A stretch of 64,000 bases of DNA from a bacterium (GCA_017536545.1 JAFXHF010000019.1:1-64000), one strand, 5' to 3'. Shown: positions 27,906 to 36,360, numbered from the stretch's first letter. Numbers and translations are program-made. Notes: generated by a model from the letters alone, not told the origin.

Positions 27906-28445
27906 TTATTTACCTAACAAAGTATTCCATGCATCTTTTCTTTTTTGAGCTTCAGCTTGTCTAGCTTTTTTTCTAGCTTCAGCGTCTTTTTTAGCTTGGT
28001 TTTGTTTGTCTTGCCATACTTTTTGTTGCTTAGCAATTTCAGCTTCTCTAGCTTTTTTTCTAGCTTCAGCGTCTTTCTTTGCTTGTTCTTGTTTTTTAGC
28101 AATTTCTTTTTTCTTAGCCTCAACATCTTTTCTTGCTTGAGCTTGTTTAGCTTCTATAGCTTTTTTCTGTTTTGCTAATTCAGCCTCTCTAGCTTTTTTT
28201 CTTGCTTCGGCGTCTTTTTTAGCTTGTTCTTGTTTTTTAGCCCATTCTTTTTGTTGTTTAGCGATTTCAGCTTCTCTAGCTTTTTGTCTAGCTTGAGCGT
28301 CTTTTTGTGCTTGAGTCATGTTGTTTTCGTGTCTTGTAACTGTTGCAGAAGCTTTATTTAATGCATCTGATAATGGGCCTGCAGATGCTGCTGTGCCGAT
28401 TGATAATACTGATAATGCCATAAGTGAAACTAATAATTTTTTCAT
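27906..28445 (-). CDS. Secreted Lys/Ala-rich coiled-coil repeat protein
   Basis: 179 residues. A Sec signal peptide (MKKLLVSLMALSVLSIGTAASA) is followed by an almost pure coiled coil built from variants of the unit QAKKDAEARKKAREAEIAKQ, repeated about six times. The DNA repeats accordingly. The protein is strongly basic and should form a long helical rod in the periplasm or cell wall, perhaps bound to anionic polymers (inference). A good GGAGAAAAGG site precedes the ATG, which overlaps the stop of the upstream gene by 4 bases, so the two are co-translated. Confidence 0.8.
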   Translation of the reverse strand: MKKLLVSLMALSVLSIGTAASAGPLSDALNKASATVTRHENNMTQAQKDAQARQKAREAEIAKQQKEWAKKQEQAKKDAEARKKAREAELAKQKKAIEAKQAQARKDVEAKKKEIAKKQEQAKKDAEARKKAREAEIAKQQKVWQDKQNQAKKDAEARKKARQAEAQKRKDAWNTLLGK

Positions 28446-28777
28446 TCCTTTTCTCCTTTCACTTGGTCAGATGTTAAAGACTCCAGTTTTAGTTTCTTGT
28501 TTTCTAACCTTTTTTCTAAATACTCTAACTCTTGTTGTTTAAATCTTTTTTTATATTCTTGTTTTCTTATCTGTTTCTTTTTCTTTAGATATACTTTAGA
28601 ACGATTTTTCTTTTGTTTTTGTTCATTTTTAATATCTTGTGGTTCTTTAGATTTTTCTATGCTTTGGTCTATCTCAATTCCTTGTGTGGATTGAACTGGT
28701 TCCTCATTTTTAGCATAGGAAACAGAGCAAAGACAAAAACTAAATAACACTAATAAATACAAAAACGATTTTTTCAT
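28442..28777 (-). CDS. Small secreted basic protein
   Basis: 111 residues from ATG 28777; an upstream in-frame ATG at 28795 would spoil the signal peptide. The signal peptide is MKKSFLYLLVLFSFCLCSVSYA. The mature part is very rich in Lys/Glu/Gln with a basic helix (about residues 60-100, KKKKQIRKQEYKKRF). No family recognised. It overlaps the coiled-coil gene by 4 bases and follows rph by 21 bases. Both secreted proteins have opposite charge clusters that could pair, which is only a guess. Confidence 0.65.
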   Translation of the reverse strand: MKKSFLYLLVLFSFCLCSVSYAKNEEPVQSTQGIEIDQSIEKSKEPQDIKNEQKQKKNRSKVYLKKKKQIRKQEYKKRFKQQELEYLEKRLENKKLKLESLTSDQVKGEKE

Positions 28778-28798
28778 ATTTAAAGCATATTCCAAATT

Positions 28799-29494
28799 CT
28801 AATATTTTGCAATAATTTCGTTAATCCCTTTTTGTGCAACGTTGAAGATTTCAATCATTTGATTAAATTCGTAAGGTTCACCTTCTGCAGTCGTTTGGAA
28901 TTCGATGATTTTGCCACTTTTTGTTAATACTACATTTGAATCGACTTGAGCGTGAGAATCTTCTTCATAGTTCAAGTCTAATCTTACTTCACCATCAATA
29001 ATTCCAGCGGAAATTGCTGCAACTGGTTCGATAATTGGATTTTCTTTTAATGTCCCATCTGCGATGAGTTTTTCAACTGCATCAGCTAACGCTACATAGC
29101 CTCCACAAATACTTGCTGTTCTTGTACCACCATCAGCTTGGATTACATCAGCATCGATTGTGATTGTAACATCTGGCATTTTTTCTAAATCAACACATGC
29201 TCTTAAGCTTCTGCCGATAAGTCTTTGAATTTCTTGAGTTCTACCTGAAATTTTAGTTCTTTCTCTTTGACATCTTGTAGAAGTTGAAGATGGTAATAAA
29301 GAGTATTCTGCAGTTAACCAGCCTCGAGGATCGTCTTTAGCCATCCATTTAGGTTTACCGATTTCAACTGAAGCTGTTGTAATAACTTTTGTATCGCCAA
29401 ATTCAACTAATACAGAACCTAGTGCGTGTTTTGTATAATTTTTGGTGAATTTGATTTCTCTTGTTTCGTTGTTTGCTCGATTTTCAATTCTCAT
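28799..29494 (-). CDS. rph: Ribonuclease PH
   Basis: 231 residues, near the family norm (~240). A phosphorolytic 3' exoribonuclease that trims tRNA precursors. Seen: FGDTKVITTASVE, the RNA-binding RGWLTAEYSLLPSST, RTQEIQRLIGRSLRACVDL and the phosphate site QADGGTRTASICGGYVAL. It has an AGGAG site and lies 23 bases after the small zinc-ribbon gene. Confidence 0.97.
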   Translation of the reverse strand: MRIENRANNETREIKFTKNYTKHALGSVLVEFGDTKVITTASVEIGKPKWMAKDDPRGWLTAEYSLLPSSTSTRCQRERTKISGRTQEIQRLIGRSLRACVDLEKMPDVTITIDADVIQADGGTRTASICGGYVALADAVEKLIADGTLKENPIIEPVAAISAGIIDGEVRLDLNYEEDSHAQVDSNVVLTKSGKIIEFQTTAEGEPYEFNQMIEIFNVAQKGINEIIAKY

Positions 29495-29517
29495 ATATTA
29501 CTCCTTATAAATTTGAT

Positions 29518-29733
29518 TTATTCGTAGTCCCAAATGTAAATCTGTCCACAATAACGACAGACAGCGTGTTCATTCATAAATTGCAAGTCAGGAACAAAAA
29601 CATACCCATCAACTGTTATTTCGATTTCGTTTTTGTCATTATAACGTTGGGCGAAGTTTCTATCACCAGTGTAATCTGGTGAAAACATTAGTTCAAATTT
29701 ATCTTTTGATTTGCAATTTTTGCAGATAAACAT
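29518..29733 (-). CDS. Small zinc-ribbon protein
   Basis: 71 residues with two CxxC pairs, CKNC (4-7) near the start and CRYC (59-62) near the end, bracketing about 50 residues: a zinc-ribbon layout. No other family feature. It is 3 bases from the membrane protein upstream and 23 from rph downstream, so it belongs to the same operon. It may bind RNA or act as a small adaptor; unproven. Confidence 0.75.
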   Translation of the reverse strand: MFICKNCKSKDKFELMFSPDYTGDRNFAQRYNDKNEIEITVDGYVFVPDLQFMNEHAVCRYCGQIYIWDYE

Positions 29734-29736
29734 TGC

Positions 29737-30669
29737 CTATTCTTCCTCGTCCTCTAGTTTTTGTTTTTTAGATTTTTTATTTGGATTTTGTTTTTGTGAC
29801 TCTAGTTCTGATAAGTTCAAGTACCATAAACTCCAGCAAATGCTCCTAATCGGTAATGTTAACCCCATCACTATTGCGTAAAGAATACTAAAGTAAATCT
29901 TTTCTGAAATCATTTCTGGTGTTATTATTGGTTGTTTTAAAACTGTTAGCAATTCGTTTACCATACCAAGAGGCATAGCTGCTGAAATTGGGTCAAAAAG
30001 CCCACAAATTTTATCAGTCAAATTTAGATAATCAAAGACTACACTGATACCTTGAGTAATAATAAATATTGAAAAGAATGCTAAAATTGTCAACAATAAG
30101 AATGTTCTGAACCAGTGACCTTTGACTAGGATAAAACTGCGTTTAAAGTGTTCGTGTGTTTTTAAATCGGGTTCAAATGTGAAAATTTGGAATACCAAAA
30201 TGAAATAAATCCACAACACAAAAGCAGGAATTATAAAGAATATACTAGAACCGATTGAACTTAGTACCCCTACTGCTAATAGTAATAATACAAAAGACCA
30301 AGTTCTTCGTGTTGCAACTTCATTATGGGATTGAAAATCGTAAACTCTTCCTGTTGAGATAGCTCCTTCTGTCATAGAGTTGAGTGCTATATAAGCTACC
30401 ATAAAATCCCAAAAAGCTTTTACAAATATCAAAAGGCCAGGTAGTGCTAATAGTAAAACAAGTAAAAGTGCTATCCAAGGATTATCTACCCTAGCTACGA
30501 TTTGGTTTGCAAATCCTAATGATAATCCAAACGATAGAATTATACCTATTAGTTGTCCAAATACTGGGAAAAGCATATAAGTTAAGAATTTGTCTATGTT
30601 AGTGAAATAAATCTTGATTCCTTCTATTAAAGCAAACCATATACTATTTTTAACTTTATATTTGGACAT
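29737..30669 (-). CDS. Polytopic membrane protein of unknown function
   Basis: 310 residues with about six membrane helices (approximately residues 31-52, 66-94, 125-142, 145-164, 190-212 and 258-285) and a charged, Lys/Glu-rich C-terminal tail of 25 residues. No transporter motif was recognised. An amphipathic N-terminal helix (NSIWFALIEGIKIYFTNIDKFL) precedes the first helix. It starts the operon that continues with the zinc-ribbon gene and rph. Confidence 0.75.
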   Translation of the reverse strand: MSKYKVKNSIWFALIEGIKIYFTNIDKFLTYMLFPVFGQLIGIILSFGLSLGFANQIVARVDNPWIALLLVLLLALPGLLIFVKAFWDFMVAYIALNSMTEGAISTGRVYDFQSHNEVATRRTWSFVLLLLAVGVLSSIGSSIFFIIPAFVLWIYFILVFQIFTFEPDLKTHEHFKRSFILVKGHWFRTFLLLTILAFFSIFIITQGISVVFDYLNLTDKICGLFDPISAAMPLGMVNELLTVLKQPIITPEMISEKIYFSILYAIVMGLTLPIRSICWSLWYLNLSELESQKQNPNKKSKKQKLEDEEE

Positions 30670-30721
30670 ATACCCTCCTTATTTGTATTATAATTTTATT
30701 ATAAATAGGTTTAGAAAAACA

Positions 30722-31351
30722 ATGCATGATTACAAAGAATTAATTAAACAATTTACAAAAGAAGATTTTCTGAATGGTGCTGTTAATCTTCACATTCACA
30801 CGACTTATTCTGACGGAGAAGCTGAATTCTTAGATGTTATAAATCAGTCAAAAGATAAAGGTTGTAAGCTTATTGCGATTACTGACCATAATACAGTTCA
30901 GGGACATATTGAAAATCCTAATTGTAATGTGTTGACAGGTGTTGAATTTGATGTTTGGTATAAATATATTTTCTTGCATTTGTTGGCATACGGAATTGAT
31001 GTTAATCACCTTGCTCTTAAACCATTTCTTGCAAAATCTAAAGACGAAACAGAAAAAGATATTTTGAGATTTTTTGCGAAACGAAATATAAAGGATTTAA
31101 TCGATGCAATTCATGAGGCTGGCGGTATTGTAGTTTTAGCTCATCCGTGTTGTTGTTGGGCGTTAAGTTTAGATAAATTTGTTTCTGATTTGGTAAAAAT
31201 GGGATTAGATGGAATTGAGGTTTATTATCCATACCCAAGATGGAGAAAGTATATTAAATTTTCTTCTCCTGATTCAGTAGAAAAAATTGCAGAAAAATAC
31301 CACCTATTAAAAACAGGTGGTACTGATCTTCATACAAAATTTTTAGATTAG
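30722..31351 (+). CDS. PHP-domain metal-dependent phosphoesterase
   Basis: 209 residues from ATG 30722; a longer upstream frame would overlap the divergent gene and encode an unlikely N-terminus. The PHP metal ligands are visible in order: HIHTTYSDGEAEF, ITDHNTVQGH, GVEFD, LAHPCCCWAL and GTDLH. Small stand-alone PHP enzymes hydrolyse phosphomonoesters or nucleotide 3',5'-bisphosphates. Three adjacent Cys follow the fourth motif. The last 4 bases overlap the stop of the convergent dedA-like gene. Confidence 0.9.
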   Translation: MHDYKELIKQFTKEDFLNGAVNLHIHTTYSDGEAEFLDVINQSKDKGCKLIAITDHNTVQGHIENPNCNVLTGVEFDVWYKYIFLHLLAYGIDVNHLALKPFLAKSKDETEKDILRFFAKRNIKDLIDAIHEAGGIVVLAHPCCCWALSLDKFVSDLVKMGLDGIEVYYPYPRWRKYIKFSSPDSVEKIAEKYHLLKTGGTDLHTKFLD

Positions 31352-31968
31352 TCTTCTTTTAGATGTTTGAAGTGTTTCCAAATATACCAACCAAATAGAA
31401 TAACACATGCTAGAACTATTACAACATCGAATTTGTGCCAAATATCTTTCATTTTGTCTAAGTTTTGGCCAAGTTTTACTCCAACATAAACAAGTAAATA
31501 GCTCCAAATTAAAGATCCTAAGAATGTAAAAGTGAAGAATGTTCTTTTTCTAGCTTTTAGGATACCTGCAGGAAGAGAGATAAATGTTCTTACAACAGGT
31601 AACATTCTGCAAATGAAAAATGCCCAATCACCATATTTATCAACCCATTTGTCAGCATCTTCCAAGTCTTTTTTTGATACAAGGAAATATTTTCCGTATT
31701 TCTCAACAAAAGCTCGTCCGCCAAAATAGCCGATGTAATATGATGGTAAAGAACCTAGAACACATCCGATTGCCCCCGCAAATGATGCTGTATGGAAGCC
31801 CATTTCTCCTTTTGAAACTAAATAACCTGCAAACGGTAGGATAGCTTCAGATGGAAGTGGAACGTTGCATGATTCGATTGCCATAAGTAGTGCAACTCCA
31901 GCTGGGCCCATTGCAGTAACGACACTTTCAATCCAATTTATAAGTGGTAATAAAATATTATCTAGCAT
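31348..31968 (-). CDS. DedA family membrane protein
   Basis: 206 residues with four to five membrane or re-entrant helices. DedA/VTT proteins act in lipid carrier recycling and envelope homeostasis. Seen: AIESCNVPLPSEAILPFAGYL with the conserved acidic residues, GCVLGSLPSYYIGYFGGRAF and FICRMLPVVRTFISLPAGI with the essential Arg pair. The ATG at 31968 has a GGGAGAAATT site. Confidence 0.95.
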   Translation of the reverse strand: MLDNILLPLINWIESVVTAMGPAGVALLMAIESCNVPLPSEAILPFAGYLVSKGEMGFHTASFAGAIGCVLGSLPSYYIGYFGGRAFVEKYGKYFLVSKKDLEDADKWVDKYGDWAFFICRMLPVVRTFISLPAGILKARKRTFFTFTFLGSLIWSYLLVYVGVKLGQNLDKMKDIWHKFDVVIVLACVILFGWYIWKHFKHLKED

Positions 31969-32011
31969 AATTTCTCTCCCTATTATTTTTTAATTATACC
32001 ACAACAAAAAA

Positions 32012-32037
32012 GAGCCCCTACTAAATAGTAGAGGCTC
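32012..32037 (-). terminator. Terminator after hup
   Basis: GAGCC-C-CTACTA, AA loop, TAGTAG-A-GGCTC, with seven A before it on the plus strand, hence a U tract on the minus-strand transcript. It sits 28 bases after the hup stop. Confidence 0.85.
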
Positions 32038-32064
32038 AAAGCTTATTCCTACGTTAGGCTATAA

Positions 32065-32343
32065 TTATTTGCCGTTAACGATAGTTTTGAATTTTTTACC
32101 AGCTGAGAATGCAGGAACTGTTTTTGCAGGAATTTTTAATTCTTTACCAGTTTGTGGGTTTCTGCCAGTTCTAGCAGCTCTTTTACGTGGTTCGAAAGTA
32201 CCGAAACCTACTAAAGTAACTTTTTTACCTTTAGCAACTGTTTTTTGAATTGTATCTACTAATGAAGATAATACTTCAGCTGCTTCTTTTTGTGTAACGT
32301 TAGCTTTTTTAGAAATTTCTTGTACTAATTCTTCTTTGTTCAT
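32065..32343 (-). CDS. hup: HU-family DNA-binding protein
   Basis: 92 residues from ATG 32343 behind AAGGAG; the longer frame to 32424 runs through the promoter. HU is a small histone-like dimer that bends DNA. MNKEELVQEISKKANVTQKEAAEVL forms the helical part and GFGTFEPRKRAARTGRNPQTGKELKIPA the beta arm with the intercalating Pro. The length is standard. Confidence 0.97.
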   Translation of the reverse strand: MNKEELVQEISKKANVTQKEAAEVLSSLVDTIQKTVAKGKKVTLVGFGTFEPRKRAARTGRNPQTGKELKIPAKTVPAFSAGKKFKTIVNGK

Positions 32344-32374
32344 AATAAAACTCCTTCTTCTTGTGTACTCTCTC

Positions 32375-32402
32375 ATTATATAAAAAATTTTGGTTGTTGC
32401 AA
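32375..32402 (-). promoter_or_regulatory. Promoter of hup
   Basis: Minus-strand TTGCAA (32402-32397), 16 bases, TATAAT (32380-32375), about 32 bases before the hup ATG. Confidence 0.7.
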
Positions 32403-32530
32403 GTATTTTAACGAATTTTAACACTTTTATAATAAAAAAACATCTTTCTAGTTGATATTAGAGGTGTTTTTACTGTTTTTTAGCCCCGTTTTTGAAGATT
32501 TTTATTGTGTCGCCATATTTAAAGCATGCT

Positions 32531-32875
32531 TTATTTGATGCCTTGAATTCTGATTTTTCCATCTTGGTCTTTTACAAATTGCAAATTGTTAGCCCCTGGT
32601 CTTGTACCTTGTAAATTGTACTGAGTAGCTGCAGCTGGAGGGATTTCAACCTTTGGCTGTGAGTATTCAATAAATTTTTCCTTTTTCTCTCTTTTTTCTT
32701 TGTAATGTTCAGGATCTTGTGAAAAATCTAAAGTTTCTTCTTTTTCAAACTGATGCTTCATAAGAGGTTGGAAATTTCTATTCATTTCTGTTGTTGGCCC
32801 TAAATAATTGTAGCTAGCATAAGCTCCGCATGCAGTAAATCCTAATAGTAATGTTGTTAATAATACTTTTTTCAT
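32531..32875 (-). CDS. Small exported protein of unknown function
   Basis: 114 residues from ATG 32875 (AAGGAG 9 bases upstream). The start MKKVLLTTLLLGFTACGAYAS is a signal sequence; a Cys at position 16 could be a lipobox, but Phe at -3 makes ordinary Sec cleavage after AYA as likely. The mature part is short and polar, with a PQVEIPPAAATQYNLQ segment. No family recognised. Confidence 0.7.
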   Translation of the reverse strand: MKKVLLTTLLLGFTACGAYASYNYLGPTTEMNRNFQPLMKHQFEKEETLDFSQDPEHYKEKREKKEKFIEYSQPKVEIPPAAATQYNLQGTRPGANNLQFVKDQDGKIRIQGIK

Positions 32876-32904
32876 ACAGCTAAACTCCTTATTTCTATGT
32901 GGGT

Positions 32905-32934
32905 ATTCTAGCATGTTTTCACTACTTTTGTCTA
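32905..32934 (-). promoter_or_regulatory. Promoter of the small exported protein
   Basis: Minus-strand TAGACA (32934-32929), 18 bases, TAGAAT (32910-32905), five of six consensus bases in each box, 30 bases before the ATG at 32875. Confidence 0.6.
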
Positions 32935-33034
32935 ATAAATTTTAAGTAATGATAACTATTTTGGTCAATGAAAAGCCTTAGAACAACATTTATTATAAAT
33001 ATGTAAATCCTCAACTCTTCTGATTGCTCAGCTT

Positions 33035-33062
33035 GCCTCTCTTTTGAGAGGCTTTTCTTTTC
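33035..33062 (+). terminator. Orphan intrinsic terminator
   Basis: A perfect 7-bp GC-rich stem (GCCTCTC-TTTT-GAGAGGC) followed by TTTTCTTTTC. It terminates plus-strand transcription, but no plus-strand gene lies between it and the divergent promoter at 32905. It may end a short RNA beginning near 33000 (a TATAAA is at 32994-32999, without a good -35), or act as an upstream insulator. Confidence 0.75.
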
Positions 33063-33070
33063 TTAACATC

Positions 33071-33099
33071 ATGACAGATATTAAAATATGTTGTATAAT
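33071..33099 (+). promoter_or_regulatory. Promoter of the pilZ operon
   Basis: ATGACA (33071-33076), 17 bases, TATAAT (33094-33099), 31 bases before the pilZ ATG, which has an AAAGGG ribosome site. It probably drives the PilZ, PLP enzyme and pilin genes together. Confidence 0.7.
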
Positions 33100-33130
33100 C
33101 TCTTATATAAAAGTATGAGAAAGGGCAAAA

Positions 33131-33721
33131 ATGAGAGAGTTAGTTGTTGAAAATCAAGAAATTTTAATGATTCCACAAAATTTTAAATTTGCAAATAGAG
33201 GCAAAGTTACAGAAGTTAGAGCTGGTGATTTTACGCTAGAGCTTGATTATGAACCAGAAGGAGTTTTGGAAAATACTTATTGTGAATTCTATACTCAAAC
33301 TTCTCACGGTAAATTGTATTTTGATTCTTATGCAAAAGAGATCAACGGTAAAACTCTTGTTATTGCTAGTCCTGCAAAACATAAGTTTTTACAAAGACGT
33401 CAATATACTCGTATTAAGTATATGAATGAATTAGATTTAATTTTAGATGGTAATTCTTATAAAATTTCAACTCTTGATATTTCAGCAGGTGGTATGAAAT
33501 TGAGAACTGACTCAAATCTTAATATTGAAGGTACTTTTGATGTGTCGTTACCTCTTTCGGATAGTTTGACTTTGAGTTGCAAATTCCAACCAATCCGAAT
33601 AGAAAAACGCAATGAAGGTGGTTACACTGTTTCTGGACAATTTGTTTATAATTCAAGTCATGACAAAATGATTTTGACTCAATATTGTGCAAAGCGTAGT
33701 GTTGAAATTAAGAATAAATAG
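33131..33721 (+). CDS. PilZ-domain c-di-GMP receptor protein
   Basis: 196 residues. The N-terminal ~85 residues form a YcgR-like beta domain. The PilZ domain follows with both c-di-GMP signatures, RRQYTR (RxxxR, about residues 88-93) and DISAGGM (D/NxSxxG, about 116-122). PilZ proteins pass c-di-GMP levels to motility, adhesion or polysaccharide export. The location, two genes before a type IV-type pilin, supports a surface role. No catalytic part. Confidence 0.92.
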   Translation: MRELVVENQEILMIPQNFKFANRGKVTEVRAGDFTLELDYEPEGVLENTYCEFYTQTSHGKLYFDSYAKEINGKTLVIASPAKHKFLQRRQYTRIKYMNELDLILDGNSYKISTLDISAGGMKLRTDSNLNIEGTFDVSLPLSDSLTLSCKFQPIRIEKRNEGGYTVSGQFVYNSSHDKMILTQYCAKRSVEIKNK

Positions 33722-33728
33722 GTAATAA

Positions 33729-34766
33729 ATGAGTTTAGTTCGACTATTGTCTGAAAAATCCAATAAGACTTTATTCACTACGCCTTCTCATGGTCAACGC
33801 TTTTTTATATACGAGCAGTTAAAGGATATGTATAAAATTGATATTTCTGAAACTGATTGCCATGACCCGCAGGAGGCATTGGAGCGTGCACAAACTTGGG
33901 CTCGTTCAATCTATCATACTCAATCAACAACTTTTTTAACAAATGGTTCAACAAGTGGAATTTTAGCTGCTGTTTTATCTTGCACACAGGTTGGAGATAA
34001 AGTGCTTATTGCTTCAAATTCTCACCCTTGCCATTTTAATGCTGTTAGATTGGCTGGGGCTAGAGCACTTACCTTCGATTTAGAAATTGACAAAGAGTGG
34101 GGAGTTCCTCTTGAAGTTAATCCTGAAGTTATTGATTATTATTTAAGTCGTTATAATATTAGGACTGTTATTATAACTTCACCATCTTATGAAGGAATTA
34201 TATCTGATATTGAAGAGATTAAGGCTATATGTGAGCGTCATGAAGCATTTCTTATTGTTGATGAAGCTCATGGTGCATTATATCCATTCTGCGATGAATT
34301 ACCATTGTCAGCCGTTAATATTGCAGATTTTACAGTTCAATCATTGCATAAAACTGCTGGTGGTTTGAATCCTACAGCGTTGTTACATAGCACTTTGGAT
34401 ATCGATGTAAGACCTGCTTTAAGTATGTTTATGACAACGTCACCATCTTATCCATTGTTGGCTTCAATTGAAGCTAATATTATGTATTTGGATTCTCGTG
34501 ATGGCAGAAAAGAAATTCATAATCTTGTAACTCGTCTTGATAAAATCAGAGAAAAGTGTAAGCGTTGTGAATTCTTTGGGGATGATCCGACTAAAGTTCT
34601 TGTTAAAGCCCCTGGAGTTACGGGGTATGAGCTTTCAGAGATGCTTTATGAAGAGTTTAATATAGAGGATGAAAGAACTAATGAGAAATCTACAATGCTA
34701 TTGTGTGGCATTGGAACTGATAATAAAAAATTAGACTTATTACAAAAAGTTTTATTAAAATTATAG
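33729..34766 (+). CDS. Short Orn/Lys/Arg decarboxylase-like PLP enzyme
   Basis: 345 residues with the fold-type I core of the bacterial Orn/Lys/Arg decarboxylases. Seen: TPSHGQ (substrate loop), TNGSTSGI (phosphate binding), SNSHPCHFNA, the PLP Asp in IVDEAHGALYPF (D178, H181) and the Schiff-base Lys K208 in SLHKTAGGL. Full-length relatives are 470 or more residues; most of the C-terminal domain is missing, with only a short piece retained. It is likely an arginine or lysine decarboxylase in polyamine synthesis, a pathway also represented by speD in this window. Substrate uncertain. Confidence 0.8.
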   Translation: MSLVRLLSEKSNKTLFTTPSHGQRFFIYEQLKDMYKIDISETDCHDPQEALERAQTWARSIYHTQSTTFLTNGSTSGILAAVLSCTQVGDKVLIASNSHPCHFNAVRLAGARALTFDLEIDKEWGVPLEVNPEVIDYYLSRYNIRTVIITSPSYEGIISDIEEIKAICERHEAFLIVDEAHGALYPFCDELPLSAVNIADFTVQSLHKTAGGLNPTALLHSTLDIDVRPALSMFMTTSPSYPLLASIEANIMYLDSRDGRKEIHNLVTRLDKIREKCKRCEFFGDDPTKVLVKAPGVTGYELSEMLYEEFNIEDERTNEKSTMLLCGIGTDNKKLDLLQKVLLKL

Positions 34767-34775
34767 AGGTTAAGT

Positions 34776-35508
34776 ATGTTGAAAGTTACTGATATTACAA
34801 GTTTCGGGGGGGGGGGAGGTAGCTTTTAAAGGTGCTCCTAGAGCGGGTTTTACGCTAGCAGAAGTTTTAATCACTTTGGGTATTATTGGTGTTGTTGCTG
34901 CCATGACTATACCTAATTTGATGACTGCATATCAAAAACAACAAACTGAAGCTAGGTTAAAACAGGCTTATTCAGTATTAACTAATGCTGTTAGATTAAG
35001 TGAATCTGAAAATGGTAATTTAGATATTCCAATGGATATGGGTATGAGTAGTCATGATTTGCATCTTGTTTTCCAAGAGTCTATTGCGCCATATTTGGCT
35101 GGAGCCTCTAGGATTAGTAATACCTCTATCGGTTGGAATGGTGTAAATGCAGCTGGAGGATCTTCTGCGGGTTACTTAAATTTTGGTAAAGGGACTCATT
35201 GTTTAAATAGTGGTTTGTGTTTTTATATGATAAATCACCATCATAACTATATCTATATTATTGTTGATTTGAATGGCGCATCAAAACCGAATAGAGCAGG
35301 TAGAGATATTTTTTATTTTGCATTACACCCAAAAGATTCTGGGACTGTTATTGACGGTTTAGTTTATGGTATTAACGCTCAATCTACAAAAGAAAAGCTC
35401 CTTGAAGGTTGCAATAAGACTAATCCAGGTAGTTGGTCTAATGGTTCTACTTGTACAGAATTGATAAAGCGTAATAGTTGGAAAATTCCTAAAGATTATC
35501 CTTGGTAA
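34776..35508 (+). pseudogene. Type IV pilin-like gene, frameshifted in an 11-G tract
   Basis: The ATG at 34776, behind GAGG, reads MLKVTDITSF then Gly and a stop at 34827-34829. The +1 frame continues with VAFKGAPRAG/FTLAEVLITLGIIGVV, a class III/type IV prepilin peptidase site (cut before Phe, Glu at +5) and a hydrophobic helix, then about 190 residues with the DLNGASKPNRAGRDIF block common in such minor pilins. Ten or thirteen G would restore one open frame (243 residues with ten). An internal ATG at 34876 lies inside the helix and cannot be the true start. This is phase variation, a real pseudogene or a sequencing error; see findings. Confidence 0.75.
34806..34816 (+). repeat. 11-base G homopolymer
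   Basis: Eleven consecutive G in a genome where such runs are otherwise absent from the window. It lies 30 bases inside the pilin gene and sets its frame. Confidence 0.9.
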
Positions 35509-36264
35509 TTATAGATAATTAGATAAAATATTTTTTACATAATTTTGAGTTTCTTTATATGGAGGAACTCCGTCGTATTTGTCAACTGCTCCAGGACCTG
35601 CATTATATGCTGCAAGTGCCAAAATTATGTTTCCGTTGTATTTATTAAGCATTGATTTTAGATATCTAACACCACCATCAACGTTTTGCGTAGCATTATA
35701 AGGGTCATTAACCCCAAGAGATTTTGCAGTTGATGGCATCAGTTGCATTAGACCCATTGCACCAGCTTTAGATGTAGCATTAGGATTAAAGCCAGATTCT
35801 TGTTTAATTAAGGCTTGAACAAGTTTTTCATCAACCCCGTGACGTTGTGCAACTTTATTTATCATGCCGATTAGTTGAGATTTGTTACCACCTTCAAAAC
35901 TCGGATCATATTTGCGGGTTGCGTCGTTAACTTCTTGAATTGCCCGTCTTAAAGTTGCATTATCGAAACCTGAAACGTCAATATCTCTATTGTAGATATT
36001 TCCAGAAACGTTCATAGATTTAGAGTTTAGTAATAATGATCCAAAGTCAGCCTGAGCTGTATTTGCCAATATTTTTTCAAATGATTGAACATTATTTCCC
36101 GTTGGAGGATAAATAGAATCCATCGCATTAGTTTGAGTTGGTACTTGTTGTGGATTCATTTGTTTATTAACATTATTGACGTAGTTATTTATCTGCATAG
36201 CTCTTTGCATAGCTGCAGATTTTCCGCCAGTATTCAATAAACCTTGTATCATTTCAGAGAACAT
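35509..36264 (-). CDS. Lytic transglycosylase (SLT domain)
   Basis: 251 residues. The C-terminal ~115 residues are an SLT/goose-lysozyme-like domain: catalytic Glu in [20 protein letters not shown], then [13 protein letters not shown] and [19 protein letters not shown]. It cleaves glycan strands of peptidoglycan to 1,6-anhydro ends. The N-terminal half is Gln/Asn-rich and low complexity, and there is no signal peptide, so export needs another route. It abuts the pilin gene end to end. Confidence 0.93.
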   Translation of the reverse strand: MFSEMIQGLLNTGGKSAAMQRAMQINNYVNNVNKQMNPQQVPTQTNAMDSIYPPTGNNVQSFEKILANTAQADFGSLLLNSKSMNVSGNIYNRDIDVSGFDNATLRRAIQEVNDATRKYDPSFEGGNKSQLIGMINKVAQRHGVDEKLVQALIKQESGFNPNATSKAGAMGLMQLMPSTAKSLGVNDPYNATQNVDGGVRYLKSMLNKYNGNIILALAAYNAGPGAVDKYDGVPPYKETQNYVKNILSNYL

Positions 36265-36360
36265 GCTCTAAACTACCTCCCGTACATTATTATTCTAGCT
36301 AATTCCAGAAATTAATGTATCCTCCATTTGATTTAAGGTTTATTTTATAAAAGTCAATGT

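Noticed and set aside
27906-28445. Repeated DNA units that at first look array-like (CRISPR or satellite)
   Set aside because: The repeats are in frame, continuous without spacers, and encode a coiled coil behind a signal peptide.
34876-35508. Pilin starting at the internal ATG 34876
   Set aside because: That ATG lies inside the hydrophobic helix and would remove the prepilin cleavage site; the real start is upstream and out of frame.
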